Shown: positions 47,205-55,940 of the stretch, in pieces
Layout: every line of letters begins with the position of its first letter
Position numbering within the stretch: the stretch's first letter is position 1
DNA from: Desmonostoc muscorum LEGE 12446
Lineage (GTDB): Bacteria; Cyanobacteriota; Cyanobacteriia; Cyanobacteriales; Nostocaceae
DNA: 64,000 nucleotides
Direction of reading: 5' to 3'
Assembly (NCBI RefSeq): GCF_015207005.2
Contig: NZ_JADEXS020000001.1
Span: 8,078,501 to 8,142,500, forward strand
The notes under the pieces: model-generated
Databases searched by the model: none
The model's input: only the letters and a program-made list of their open reading frames with translations
What the model was told of the DNA's origin: nothing
Made by a program: the position numbers and the translations under genes

Positions 47205-48467
47205 ATGCATGATAACAGAATGCAGTTAGTAGAGCAGCGCATCATCAAGAAAAGTAATCCGGCTTGGGAGCAGATAGATACAATGTCATTTGCTGCTAAG
47301 AACCTGTGGAACGCTGCTAACTATTGCATTCGTCAATCGTTCATTTACGGGCATGGTGTGCCGTCCTATAATTCAATGGACAAGTTAATGCAGTCAAGCT
47401 TGGAGTACAAAGCACTGCCAGCTAAAGTTGCACAGCAAGTATTGAGGTTGTTAGGTAAGTCGTGGGAGGGATACTTCGCGGCGATCGCCCAATATAAATT
47501 AGACAAGACTAACTTTACAGGTAAGCCAAAAATACCGGGATATAAATCTAAGGATGGGCGCTGTGTTTTAATTTTTAGTGAGCAATCCACATCAAAAAAG
47601 GTATTTAAAAAGTCAGGGCAAATAAAGCTTAGTGCGATTGACTATAATTTTGATACTCAGGTAAAGCAATCAGATTATTGTCAGTCCCGGATCGTGCCAA
47701 AACTTGACCATTATATTTTAGAAATAGTTTATGAGGTTAGCGACCATGAATTGAATCAGAGTACAGAACGTATTGCAGCAATTGATTTAGGAATTGATAA
47801 TTTGATGGCGGTAACATCAAACGTGCCAGGGTTTAAACCTGTTCTCGTTAACGGTCGTCCACTCAAAAGTATGAATCAGTTTTTCAACAAGAAACGTGCA
47901 ACTTTGCAACGTCGCAGTGGAGTCCAAACATCCAAAAGGATTAAACACCTGACGAGTAAGCGTAACTTCAAAGTTAAAAATTATTTGCATCGTGCATCTA
48001 ATTATGTGATTGAACTACTCATGGAGTTAGGGGTTACAAAATTAGTCGTTGGTCAAAATCATGACTGGAAGCGTAGCGTTAATATCGGTAAGAGAAATAA
48101 TCAAGCTTTCGTGTCGATACCTCACGGACAGTTGATTGATATGCTCACCTATAAAGGGAACAGAGCCGGAATCAATGTTATTGTTCGGGAGGAGTCATAC
48201 ACCTCTAAATCGAGTTTTCTTGATGGTGATTTTATTCCTGACTATGGCAGTAAGCCAACGGATAGGAAGCCATCGGGTAAACGAATATGTCGGGGACTGT
48301 ATCGCACAAAGTCTGGGCGACTTTGCAATGCTGATGTTAACGGTAGTTACAACATCCTGATCAAAGAATTCCCCGATGCTTTCGAGACAGGGGATAGCGA
48401 GGTCTTAGTTGACCCAATTCGGGTAAATCTGAGTGGTTTTATCGCCAAAAGCTTGACTCCATTCTAA
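47205..48467 (+). CDS. TnpB RNA-guided nuclease (IS200/IS605 family)
   Basis: 420 residues from the ATG at 47205 (MHDNRMQLVEQRI; 47220 is an alternative). The upstream in-frame extension is antisense to the RHH gene and is not used. The N-terminal part has NLWNAANYCIRQSF and FTGKPKIPGYKSK. RuvC residues appear intact: Asp in IAAIDLGIDNLMAV, Glu in IVREESYTSKSSF, and Asp in CNADVNGSYNIL. The zinc-ribbon cysteines of classical TnpB are mostly absent (only RICRGLY and RLCNAD remain), as in a known variant branch. GQNHDWKRSVNIGKRNNQ precedes RuvC-II. It probably cuts DNA under guidance of an RNA from the element's right end, maintaining the element. Confidence 0.9.
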   Translation: MHDNRMQLVEQRIIKKSNPAWEQIDTMSFAAKNLWNAANYCIRQSFIYGHGVPSYNSMDKLMQSSLEYKALPAKVAQQVLRLLGKSWEGYFAAIAQYKLDKTNFTGKPKIPGYKSKDGRCVLIFSEQSTSKKVFKKSGQIKLSAIDYNFDTQVKQSDYCQSRIVPKLDHYILEIVYEVSDHELNQSTERIAAIDLGIDNLMAVTSNVPGFKPVLVNGRPLKSMNQFFNKKRATLQRRSGVQTSKRIKHLTSKRNFKVKNYLHRASNYVIELLMELGVTKLVVGQNHDWKRSVNIGKRNNQAFVSIPHGQLIDMLTYKGNRAGINVIVREESYTSKSSFLDGDFIPDYGSKPTDRKPSGKRICRGLYRTKSGRLCNADVNGSYNILIKEFPDAFETGDSEVLVDPIRVNLSGFIAKSLTPF

Positions 48468-48814
48468 ATGCCTTAAAGGTTCTATGAACGAATGGTAATT
48501 TCTCAAAAGCCATGTCTGACTATATTTGACTATGTAGAACTGAACTATCAAAGTTGCAATCGGAAAGTTGCCACTGCCAGAACCAATTGATAGCTACATT
48601 TCTAGCCGTATGGTGCAATTGGGAGCGCGATCGCTAGAAATTACGGCAACTCACGCTTTACGAGCGGCTGCATTACCCTTACATCACCGAGATCCGTTTG
48701 ACAGAATGCTGATTGCACAGGCTCAGTCAGGAGACATGACGCTTGTAAGTGCTGATCCAATGTTCAGGCAATATAGCGATGTCTCCATTCTCTGGGCAGC
48801 CAGTTCGTGAGCGT

Positions 48815-50320
48815 TTATACATCCGCAATTAACCTCGCTTTTCTCAAGAAAAATTGCAGTACTGTTTCTTCACGGGAAATAATATCCACTCTACCTTCCA
48901 TTCCTAATTGAATCTGACACAGATTTTTGCCTTTACCTAAAACCAGACTTTCCGGCTCAATAGTCACGTGATAAAAAGCACCTGGGACAGCCGCTTTCGG
49001 AGTGGTATTGGGATAAGGAGAAGATCCATTTGTGTTGTTTGTTGGGGGAGTCATGGCATCTGGAGAAATCGCCTCGACCTTACCATTGAGAGTACCATAA
49101 TCTGGGTAGGGACAAGCACTAACCCGCATTTGAACTTGTTGACCAATTTTGAGCTTATTTTTATCTTCAGATGCCACTGCTGCCTTGACAATCTGCTTGG
49201 CATCACTGGGGACAATCTGCAAGACTTCTTCGCCAGGACGCACAGTTTGACCAGGATTACGCAAATTTATCTGAGAAATGATACCATCGGCAGTAGCAAT
49301 AATAGTGGTGTGATGAAGTTCAATTTCCACTTGTTTTAGTTCGCTAGTATCGCGCTCTAGCTGTTTTTCTACTTCAATCCGTTGCTTGATAATTCCTTGC
49401 AGTTCTTTGTCTAAAGCTGCTTTGTTACTTTCACCTGCGGCTTTTTCTTGGGCTATCCGCTCAGTAGCAATTTCTACTTCTGCATGACTGGGATTTAAGG
49501 CGGCTTTTGCACGTTGCTTTTTAGCGATCGCTGCATATACAGTTTGTTGTAATCGCTCAATTGTTTGCTTTTGCGCCTCCACAACTGCTTTTTGTGCGGC
49601 TACAGCTTGTTGTTGCTGTTTTGCAGCTAACCGCGCTTCCTCTAATTTATCCCTAGACAATGCTCCTGCTTGGGCTACACCCTCATATCGGTTTTGCTTT
49701 GACTTGGCTGCATTCCAAGCCGCCTCAGTAGAATGGAGATTTGCTTGTGCTGTTTTTAACTGTGATATGCCAACCTGCAATTCTTGTTGAGCAATCTGCA
49801 CATGAGCTTGAGATTCTTGGAATTCAGCCACAGTATTAATTTTTTTATCCTGATATTGGCGCAGGCGATCGCTTAATTCAGCCTCAGTAGCAGTGATAAT
49901 CCGGTTAACTTTAGCAGTTTCGGCGCGGATTTGACTGTTCAAAGTGTGAATTTGAGCCTTGATTTGCACTAGCTGCAACTTAGCTTGCTGAATATTACTT
50001 TGCAGTTGGTTTTTTTTAGTTTGTAAGCGGGAGTCGTCAATAATGGCGATCGCATCTCCGGTTTTGACAACTTGATTTTCTTGGACATGAATCTGCATAA
50101 CTTGGCCTTCTGTTGCCGCCTGCACAATTCGCAATTCCCCAGATGGACGGACAACTGCCTGCCCTTTCACCGTCACCTTATATTTGGCGATTGCGGCGAC
50201 GGGAATCGCTAGTCCCAAAACGCAGAGAACAAAGAGTCCACCAAAGGTAATCCAACGACTAATCGGTGGCAGAAATTCATCTGTTTGAATTGGCTGTAAA
50301 AAGTCTGTGTTGTTAACCAT
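48815..50320 (-). CDS. HlyD-family membrane fusion protein
   Basis: 501 residues from the ATG at 50320 (MVNNTDFLQPIQTDEF), chosen over the 547-residue frame because the extra 46 residues are not HlyD-like and GGAG lies upstream of this ATG. One transmembrane helix (about 30-50, FGGLFVLCVLGLAIPVAA) is followed by a biotinyl-lipoyl half (VVRPSGELRIVQAATEG, ENQVVKTGDAI) and a long alpha-helical hairpin (about 95-340, rich in Q, A, K). The second lipoyl half has GIISQINLRNPGQTVRPGE, and a beta-barrel tail follows. It links the inner-membrane peptidase-ABC transporter encoded upstream to an outer-membrane TolC-type channel encoded elsewhere. Confidence 0.92.
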   Translation of the reverse strand: MVNNTDFLQPIQTDEFLPPISRWITFGGLFVLCVLGLAIPVAAIAKYKVTVKGQAVVRPSGELRIVQAATEGQVMQIHVQENQVVKTGDAIAIIDDSRLQTKKNQLQSNIQQAKLQLVQIKAQIHTLNSQIRAETAKVNRIITATEAELSDRLRQYQDKKINTVAEFQESQAHVQIAQQELQVGISQLKTAQANLHSTEAAWNAAKSKQNRYEGVAQAGALSRDKLEEARLAAKQQQQAVAAQKAVVEAQKQTIERLQQTVYAAIAKKQRAKAALNPSHAEVEIATERIAQEKAAGESNKAALDKELQGIIKQRIEVEKQLERDTSELKQVEIELHHTTIIATADGIISQINLRNPGQTVRPGEEVLQIVPSDAKQIVKAAVASEDKNKLKIGQQVQMRVSACPYPDYGTLNGKVEAISPDAMTPPTNNTNGSSPYPNTTPKAAVPGAFYHVTIEPESLVLGKGKNLCQIQLGMEGRVDIISREETVLQFFLRKARLIADV

Positions 50321-50407
50321 AGTTAGACACTCCAAAATTGAAAAATAGGTGAAGATATTAGCCAATACAGTTGATTTACAGCTATTTTTAGGTAAATAGA
50401 CCACGCG

Positions 50408-50436
50408 GTAAGGGCACAGCAATGCTGTGCCCCTAC
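50408..50436. repeat. GCACAGCAATGCTGTGC hairpin repeat
   Basis: Imperfect palindrome GTAAGGGCACAGC...GCTGTGCCCCTAC between the adaptor and transporter genes, of the same class as the GTAGGGGCGCACAGC hairpins elsewhere in the window. A second hairpin (AGACGCGAT-TT-ATCGCGTCT, 50492-50511) overlaps the last codons of the transporter gene. Confidence 0.65.
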
Positions 50437-50483
50437 AACAGATGTGGTTCAAATACACGAAAACTGCTGTAAGCTCAAAACCC

Positions 50484-52670
50484 TCATGTAGAGACGCGAT
50501 TTATCGCGTCTGAAAGACTCAAAATCACATCATCCAAAAAGTCTAAATGCTCGCCATTAACTTGTCGCAAATCTTCTGCTGTTCCTTGAATTTTTAACTG
50601 TCCTTTTTCTAGAAAAATAATCCAATCTGCACGCTGGATCAACCTAGTACGGTGACTAATTAAAATAGTAGTTTTACCCTGGCGATGGTCTAAAACTTTA
50701 TCTAGTATTTGTGCTTCGCTCACTGGATCGAGGGCGCTGGTAGATTCATCTAAAATCAGGATGGGTGGGTCAGTAACTATGGCTCTAGCTATAGCTAATC
50801 GTTGCTTTTGTCCACCAGAAAGATTAGCTCCAAATTCTCCTAAGACAGTTTGATATTTATCAGGTAGTTCACTGATAAATTCGTCAGCACCAGTAATTTG
50901 ACAAGCTCTAACAATGTCTGCAAAACTAATGTGAGGATAACTAAATTGGAAATTATCTAGAATAGACCGACTCCAAAAATGAGCTTCTTGTGGTATTAAA
51001 ACCACCTGATGCCGCAAACATTCTAAAGATATATCTTGCTGATTATAGAAGCTATAGCGAATATTTCCTGATTGAATTGTATATAAACCAGTAATCAACT
51101 TTGCTAGGGTACTTTTACCACAGCCAGATTTACCAATTAGAGCAATTGCTTTACCACCAGGAATAGTTACGGAAAAATCTTGCAATAAATCAACTCTACC
51201 TGTGTGGTGAAAGTTAATTTCATTGCAAGTAATATCTGTATTTCCAGGAATTTCTACCCACTGCTTTTTCACATCATTTTCATCTTCTGGAGTAGCATCA
51301 ATAACTTCTGTCAGACGTTGAATAACTATTTGGGAAGTGATAAATTCATCTATTAAGCCGATAGCAGAACTTAAAAAGCCCAAAAGATTACCACTCATAC
51401 CGTTATAGGCAATCAATTGTCCGATTGTTAAAGTCCGATTAATTACTAAATAGCTACCAATCCAGAGAATACCAATATTAATAAATGTCGAAAGAATACT
51501 GGTAACTGTGCTGCTGTAAAGTCCTAGCTGCATGGTACTCCAGCCCAAGTTAGCCAAACGACCAAAATTTCCTTGATATTCTTCCCAAGCTTGGGGTGTA
51601 GCTTGGGTAGTTTTTAAGACTTGTACTCCCCGAAATGTTTCTACTAAAAAACCTTGGTTTTCTGTACCAAAAACAATCATATTGCGGGTTTTTTGGCGCA
51701 GTGCTGGTAAAAAAAGCAAGTTAACAGCCGTGACAATGAGAAATGCAACTATAGAAGCTAGAGTTAACTCCCAAGTGTAAAAAAGCATAAAGCCCAAGGA
51801 GACTACAGCAATAAAAAATTGACTGGGTAATCCGAGGACAATTTGGGAAACTAAGTTATTGATAGCGTGAACATCAGCAATGCGGCTGACTACCTCCCCA
51901 CTGCGTCGTCCTTCAAAATAAGATAGGGGTAAATGTAAAAGTTTGCGCCCGTATTCTAGAATTAGTCCTAATTGCAATCTTTGACTGAAATGACCGATCA
52001 AGTGCGATTGTACTAAACTAATGGCGCTTCTAATTAAATTCAGGGCGACAACGCCGATCGCAACAGTAGTTAATAGTTGAGTATCTCCCCGGACTAGGAC
52101 ATCATCGGTGAGTAGTTGCATCATGAAGGGTGATGCTAGGGAAAGCAGACCGATCGCAATGTTGAGGGCGATCGCTTGGGCTAAAATAAACCGATAGGGA
52201 TAAACTCGTTGCAGATAACGTCCAAAACCGCCAATTTTATCTGATTCTTGTTGATAGAAGCGGCTTTCATCGGGAAGGAGTAGCAGCATCACCCCATTAC
52301 TCCAACCTTTAATTAACTCCTCCTGAGTCAGGTAACGGATACCAACACCGGGGTCGGCAATTACATATTTGTTGCCTTTCTGACCGTATAATACTACCCA
52401 GTGGTAGCCTTTCCAGTGAATAATCGCAGGTAAAGGAGCTTGATCTAATTGGTTGATGAGTTGAGGAGTGGCTTTAACTTGTCGGCTATGGAATCCCAGG
52501 GCTTCTGCACCCCGCCTTAATCCCAACAGAGTAGTTCCTCTCGCCCCAGTACCAACAGCTTCCCGCACGCGGTTAAGGGTAAATGTGCGTCCGTAGTATT
52601 GGGAAATAGTAGCTAAAGTAGCTGCACCACAGTCTTCTTCACTGTGTTGAAGGACAATTTGGTATTTCAT
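50484..52670 (-). CDS. Peptidase-containing ABC transporter (C39 PCAT)
   Basis: 728 residues. N-terminal C39 peptidase (about 1-130): catalytic Cys14 in HSEEDCGAATLA, His in GYHWVVLYG, Asp in YVIADPGVG. A six-helix exporter domain (about 165-440) follows. The nucleotide-binding domain (about 490-715) has Walker A IGKSGCGKST, signature LSGGQKQRLAIARA, Walker B ILILDESTSALD and switch ISHR. Such proteins cut precursors after a Gly-Gly leader and export the released peptide. The double-glycine gene just upstream (52792-53154) is the likely substrate and the HlyD gene downstream the adaptor. The final residues SDAINRVST are encoded by an interspersed hairpin repeat, so the original C-terminus was replaced. 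Confidence 0.93.
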   Translation of the reverse strand: MKYQIVLQHSEEDCGAATLATISQYYGRTFTLNRVREAVGTGARGTTLLGLRRGAEALGFHSRQVKATPQLINQLDQAPLPAIIHWKGYHWVVLYGQKGNKYVIADPGVGIRYLTQEELIKGWSNGVMLLLLPDESRFYQQESDKIGGFGRYLQRVYPYRFILAQAIALNIAIGLLSLASPFMMQLLTDDVLVRGDTQLLTTVAIGVVALNLIRSAISLVQSHLIGHFSQRLQLGLILEYGRKLLHLPLSYFEGRRSGEVVSRIADVHAINNLVSQIVLGLPSQFFIAVVSLGFMLFYTWELTLASIVAFLIVTAVNLLFLPALRQKTRNMIVFGTENQGFLVETFRGVQVLKTTQATPQAWEEYQGNFGRLANLGWSTMQLGLYSSTVTSILSTFINIGILWIGSYLVINRTLTIGQLIAYNGMSGNLLGFLSSAIGLIDEFITSQIVIQRLTEVIDATPEDENDVKKQWVEIPGNTDITCNEINFHHTGRVDLLQDFSVTIPGGKAIALIGKSGCGKSTLAKLITGLYTIQSGNIRYSFYNQQDISLECLRHQVVLIPQEAHFWSRSILDNFQFSYPHISFADIVRACQITGADEFISELPDKYQTVLGEFGANLSGGQKQRLAIARAIVTDPPILILDESTSALDPVSEAQILDKVLDHRQGKTTILISHRTRLIQRADWIIFLEKGQLKIQGTAEDLRQVNGEHLDFLDDVILSLSDAINRVST

Positions 52671-52791
52671 TTACAGACGCAATTCTTGAAGAGAAAATAC
52701 AGTTAAGTCAAATGAATTGACTATATTGAATTAGGATTTACGCAGAAAAATTATTCATTGAAGTGGCTAAAAGGACTTCATGACTTGATCG

Positions 52792-53154
52792 TTATACTTG
52801 ATAAAGATCAATATCATAGGGATTAGCAGTGTACTCATTGTTTTGAAATTCATATATTTGCCCATTGGACAAATTGTATGATTGATTCACCGTTACATAA
52901 TCTCGACCGTCAATGTCAAATTGAATTATTCCGTTGTAAGGGGTATCATAATCCCATGTTTCACCTGGTTGAATTGTGAATAGAGTACCATCCAAATTAT
53001 GAGTAATCCTGTATTGTGTGTTGTTTGCGATCCTAAATTTCTCACGTCCACCAGAAATTATTTCCGCAGCTTGTTCGTCAATTTCTTCGACCAAACCAAA
53101 ATTATGCAAGATGCTTTGGTTGTTTAACTGGGCTGTTTCCACTGTCATAGCCAT
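52792..53154 (-). CDS. Double-glycine leader peptide, probable secreted substrate
   Basis: 120 residues from the ATG at 53154, which has AGGAGAAAATCAC directly upstream; the longer frame to 53196 includes that ribosome-binding site and is rejected. The leader (1-36) ends LVEEIDEQAAEIISGG, a classic double-glycine cleavage site with hydrophobic residues at the usual spacing. The 84-residue mature part begins REKFRIANNTQYRITHNLDG. It is Tyr/Asn/Asp-rich, has no cysteine and no hydrophobic helix, and looks beta-rich. I do not recognise its family; it is not a lanthipeptide- or microviridin-type core. The peptidase-ABC transporter starts 121 bp downstream. Confidence 0.8.
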   Translation of the reverse strand: MAMTVETAQLNNQSILHNFGLVEEIDEQAAEIISGGREKFRIANNTQYRITHNLDGTLFTIQPGETWDYDTPYNGIIQFDIDGRDYVTVNQSYNLSNGQIYEFQNNEYTANPYDIDLYQV

Positions 53155-54189
53155 GTGATTTTCTCCTAAAATTTGGTGTTTAGGAAGTACGCTCAATATT
53201 TCTAAACGCCGATAGATTAGGCGTTGCTGATAGATAATATGTAAATCTCACCTATACGGCGTTTACCCTTAATGTCATAGAAGACTAGTAGTTCCCAGAC
53301 AGTAGTCGTTCTTGCAGAGTAGACATAAAGGCAAAAAACAAAAGTTATCTCTATTCAGAATAATAGGAGTTAACTTTTTAGTGTCAGGATTTATTTGAAG
53401 AGATATGATTAACTCCTCTCTTCTTAGTATATGAGGAAAAGAAGATTTATAAATAGGAATTATACAAATTTTATTTTTTCTTTTGCTTTTCACAGAATCT
53501 GAAAAACCCCTCTATAAACATCTCCCCTACTCCTTCTTGCAGGGAAGAGAAGAGGAGACGCTTTGAAATCTCCCTTGTTATATAGGAATCCGATTTGATT
53601 TGGAGAATCACTCGTAGAGGTAAGGGACTGGGGATTGGGGACTGGGGACTGGGAAGAAGGAATAAAAGTGTACTGAGTTTTGTTCAAAAATCAAATATGA
53701 GTCCTATAGTAAGGGTTTAGGTCATGAGTTGATATTTTCACATAATGCCACAAAGTTAGATTAGCTTACCTCATTACTAACTTTTATCTACTTTCTTTGG
53801 CAGTCCAAAAATAAATCCGGTTTCTGGTATCGGATTAGGCATTTTATCGCTCAGAGGCGGCGGATTTTTTGAGGTAACGATAGACACTCGCCGAAAATCG
53901 AGCAAAGTCTTTCATGAGAATTTTGATATATTGGATTAGTTAAAGCAAGGCGTAAGCGTCACCCTTGAGATTGACGCTACTTACACCCAACAAATTTGGG
54001 CTTTATCTTCTTAAGTTGACACCAATGCATAGCTATGCACCCCTACAAATTTCTGTACCTACTTCAGGCTTATTGAAATCAGCTGCATCAATCGTCTTGG
54101 GTTTTGATGGGTAAAGCAGACTCGTCAAACTCACGTTAAAGTGGGAAAATAACCTCAGTTAGCTCTGCTTAAACTACCTTGTCTTAATA
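53155..54189. other. Intergenic region, mostly repeats
   Basis: About 1 kb. The right side of the double-glycine gene start (53160-53280) should contain its promoter. A 72-codon minus-strand frame at 53275-53493 (GTG start, basic, VKSKRKNKICIIPIY) has no recognisable domain and is left uncalled. STRR-like GGGGATT/GGGGACT heptamers occupy about 53626-53655. A TTGACACCAATGCATAGC hairpin half (54016 on) repeats the window's first 50 bp in reverse. No RNA gene was recognised. Confidence 0.5.
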
Positions 54190-55443
54190 ATGGTTTCTAC
54201 TTTTCCCAACCCCTCTTCTGTTGACTTATCTCGAATTCGACTTTCAATTCGCTTATTGCAACCGCAATTGATAGAGTGGCGACGGCGATTACATCAACAA
54301 CCAGAGTTGGGTTTTCAGGAAAAACTGACTGCTGAATTTGTCTCACAAAAGTTGCAAGAATGGGGAATTGAACATCAAACCGGCATCGCTCAAACTGGCA
54401 TTGTCGCCACCATCAAGGGTAACAAACTAGAGCCAGAATCTAATCCAAAATCCAAAATCCAAAATCCAAAATTGCCAGTTTTGGCGATTCGGGCGGATAT
54501 GGATGCTTTGCCAATTCAAGAACTTAACGAAGTGCCTTACAAATCCCAGCATAATGGAGTAATGCACGCTTGTGGTCATGATGGACATACTGCGATCGCT
54601 TTAGGTACAGCTTACTATCTGCAACAGCATCGTCAAGATTTCTCTGGTACCGTGAAAATGATCTTCCAGCCAGCCGAAGAATCACCAGGAGGCGCAAAGC
54701 CGATGATTGAAGCTGGGGTGCTGAAAAATCCTGATGTTGACGCAATTATCGGTTTGCATTTGTGGAATAATTTGCCGTTGGGAACTGTAGGTGTTCGCAG
54801 TGGTGCCCTGATGGCGGCTGTGGAGTGCTTTAACTGTACAATTTTGGGCAAAGGTGGACACGGCGCACTACCTCATCAAACAGTGGATTCCGTTGTGGTT
54901 GCGGCTCAAATTGTCAATGCTTTGCAAACTATTGTCGCTCGAAATGTGAATCCCATTGATTCGGCTGTGGTGACAGTGGGCGAACTTCATGCTGGAACCA
55001 AGCGGAATGTAATTGCTGACACAGCCAGAATGAGTGCCACTGTCAGGTATTTTAATCCGAGTTTTAAAGGCTTTTTCCATCAGCGTGTTGAGCAGATTAT
55101 TGCCGGAATTTGTCAGAGCCAAGGTGCAAAGTATGAGTTAGATTATTGGTCACTTTATCCACCAGTAATTAATGATGTGAAAATGGCTCAATTGGTGCGT
55201 TCTGTAGCAGAAGAAGTGGTAGAAACTCCTGTGGGAATTGTACCAGAATGCCAAACTATGGCGGCTGAAGATATGTCATTTTTCTTGGAAGAGGTGCCTG
55301 GTTGCTATTTCTTTTTGGGTTCTGCCAATGCAGAGAAAGATTTGGCTTATCCCCATCATCACCCCCGGTTTGATTTTGATGAGACGGCGTTGGGAATGGG
55401 TGTGGAGATATTTGTCAGATGCGTGGAGAAGTTTTTTAGTTGA
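54190..55443 (+). CDS. M20-family amidohydrolase
   Basis: 417 residues. Metal-binding and catalytic motifs of M20D aminoacylase/IAA-amino-acid hydrolase-type enzymes are present: IRADMDALPIQE, MHACGHDGHTAIALG, IFQPAEESPGGAKP, GLHLWNNLPLG and a C-terminal HHHPRFDFDE. They hydrolyse N-acyl amino acids or similar amides with a di-metal centre. The region between TIKGNK and LPVLAIRAD contains an extra stretch LEPESNPKSKIQNPK encoded by tandem AATCCAAAATCC units (about 54436-54473), an interspersed repeat that has entered the gene in frame at a surface loop. Catalytic parts are intact, so the enzyme is probably functional. Confidence 0.92.
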   Translation: MVSTFPNPSSVDLSRIRLSIRLLQPQLIEWRRRLHQQPELGFQEKLTAEFVSQKLQEWGIEHQTGIAQTGIVATIKGNKLEPESNPKSKIQNPKLPVLAIRADMDALPIQELNEVPYKSQHNGVMHACGHDGHTAIALGTAYYLQQHRQDFSGTVKMIFQPAEESPGGAKPMIEAGVLKNPDVDAIIGLHLWNNLPLGTVGVRSGALMAAVECFNCTILGKGGHGALPHQTVDSVVVAAQIVNALQTIVARNVNPIDSAVVTVGELHAGTKRNVIADTARMSATVRYFNPSFKGFFHQRVEQIIAGICQSQGAKYELDYWSLYPPVINDVKMAQLVRSVAEEVVETPVGIVPECQTMAAEDMSFFLEEVPGCYFFLGSANAEKDLAYPHHHPRFDFDETALGMGVEIFVRCVEKFFS

Positions 55444-55500
55444 GAGAATCTAGCTGTTTTTAATTACAGCAAATTGCAACTTGGTGAGATGCAGATGATT

Positions 55501-55528
55501 GTAGGGGCACAACATGTTGTGTCCCTAC
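55501..55528. repeat. GTAGGGGCACAACATG hairpin repeat
   Basis: A 28-bp palindrome with one mismatch, GTAGGGGCACAAC-AT-GTTGTGTCCCTAC, 58 bp after the amidohydrolase stop. It belongs to the same repeat class as those at 35370 and 43648 and may serve as a terminator. Confidence 0.65.
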
Positions 55529-55613
55529 AAGAGTTTTTATGAAAAATAACTATATAAAAAGCCGGGGTTTTTACCTCCGATTTTATCACTTTATAGTTGA
55601 TAGACACCTGAAA

Positions 55614-55940
55614 TTAATTACTTTCCTGCCCCTCTAACCAAATAAATAAATCAGCTAGAGATGAAATTCTCAAAAGCGCCCTTCCTAATGCTTCTAGCTT
55701 TTCCTTGTTTAAAACTTGAACTCTCTCAATAATTGACGAATCTATTTCACCAAAACGTTCATTGAGTAAAGATATACAGAATCTAACCGCTTCTTTTTGT
55801 TCGCCCTGTTGTTCGCCCTTCTGCAAAATATCCTAATAAATCACTGACTCCTGCATAAGATCCTCGCTCAATAACTGACGAATAAAATCCTTTTCAAATC
55901 GCAAACCTGCTAATATTTCTGTGTAAGCTGCGATATTCTG
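55614..55940 (-). pseudogene. Rpn/DUF4351 nuclease-family remnant
   Basis: The frame reads NIAAYTEILAGLRFEKDFI, RQLLSEDLMQESVIY-stop-DILQKGEQQGEQKEAVRF and ends KLEALGRALLRISSLADLF, which is the C-terminal half of the cyanobacterial Rpn-type (PD-(D/E)XK transposase-like) proteins with a DUF4351 tail. The internal TAG (about 55833) sits where QDILQKG homologues have Gln. The N-terminal nuclease half is missing, replaced by an IS630 fragment. Confidence 0.75.

Larger units (their letters stand above)
46999..48550 (+). mobile_element. TnpB-only IS200/IS605-type element
   Basis: About 1.55 kb inserted in the VapC remnant; boundaries are approximate, from where PIN homology stops and resumes. It carries a plus-strand TnpB gene and a divergent small ribbon-helix-helix gene, with no TnpA. 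ATATCT-AATC-AGATAT near the left end (47025-47040) can form a hairpin, as expected for such elements. The region after the TnpB stop (48468-48550) would hold the guide-RNA scaffold and right end. Confidence 0.7.
46880..48810 (+). pseudogene. VapC-like PIN toxin remnant split by a TnpB element
   Basis: Left part (about 46880-46998): KWFAQPERLSEEAIAHI, DESNDLWFSVASIWEIG. Right part (about 48551-48810): IKVAIGKLPLPEPIDSY, LEITATHALRAAALPLHHRDPFD, MLIAQAQSGDMTLVSADPMF and SVLW-like end. Joined, they form a PIN-domain ribonuclease of the VapC type with the WEI(x)IK segment as the break point. The expected N-terminus (LLDTHxxLW with the first catalytic Asp) is also missing or scrambled, and no antitoxin gene was recognised upstream. 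The remnant is therefore inactive. Confidence 0.8.

Noticed and set aside
50321..50458. 46-residue extension of the HlyD protein
   Set aside because: It contains repeat-derived DNA and cysteine-rich residues not found in the family. The ATG at 50320 is followed by a normal cytoplasmic lead-in and membrane helix.
53275..53493. 72-codon minus-strand frame near the double-glycine gene
   Set aside because: GTG start, no clear ribosome-binding site, no domain and no leader motif. It could be a chance frame in AT-rich DNA.
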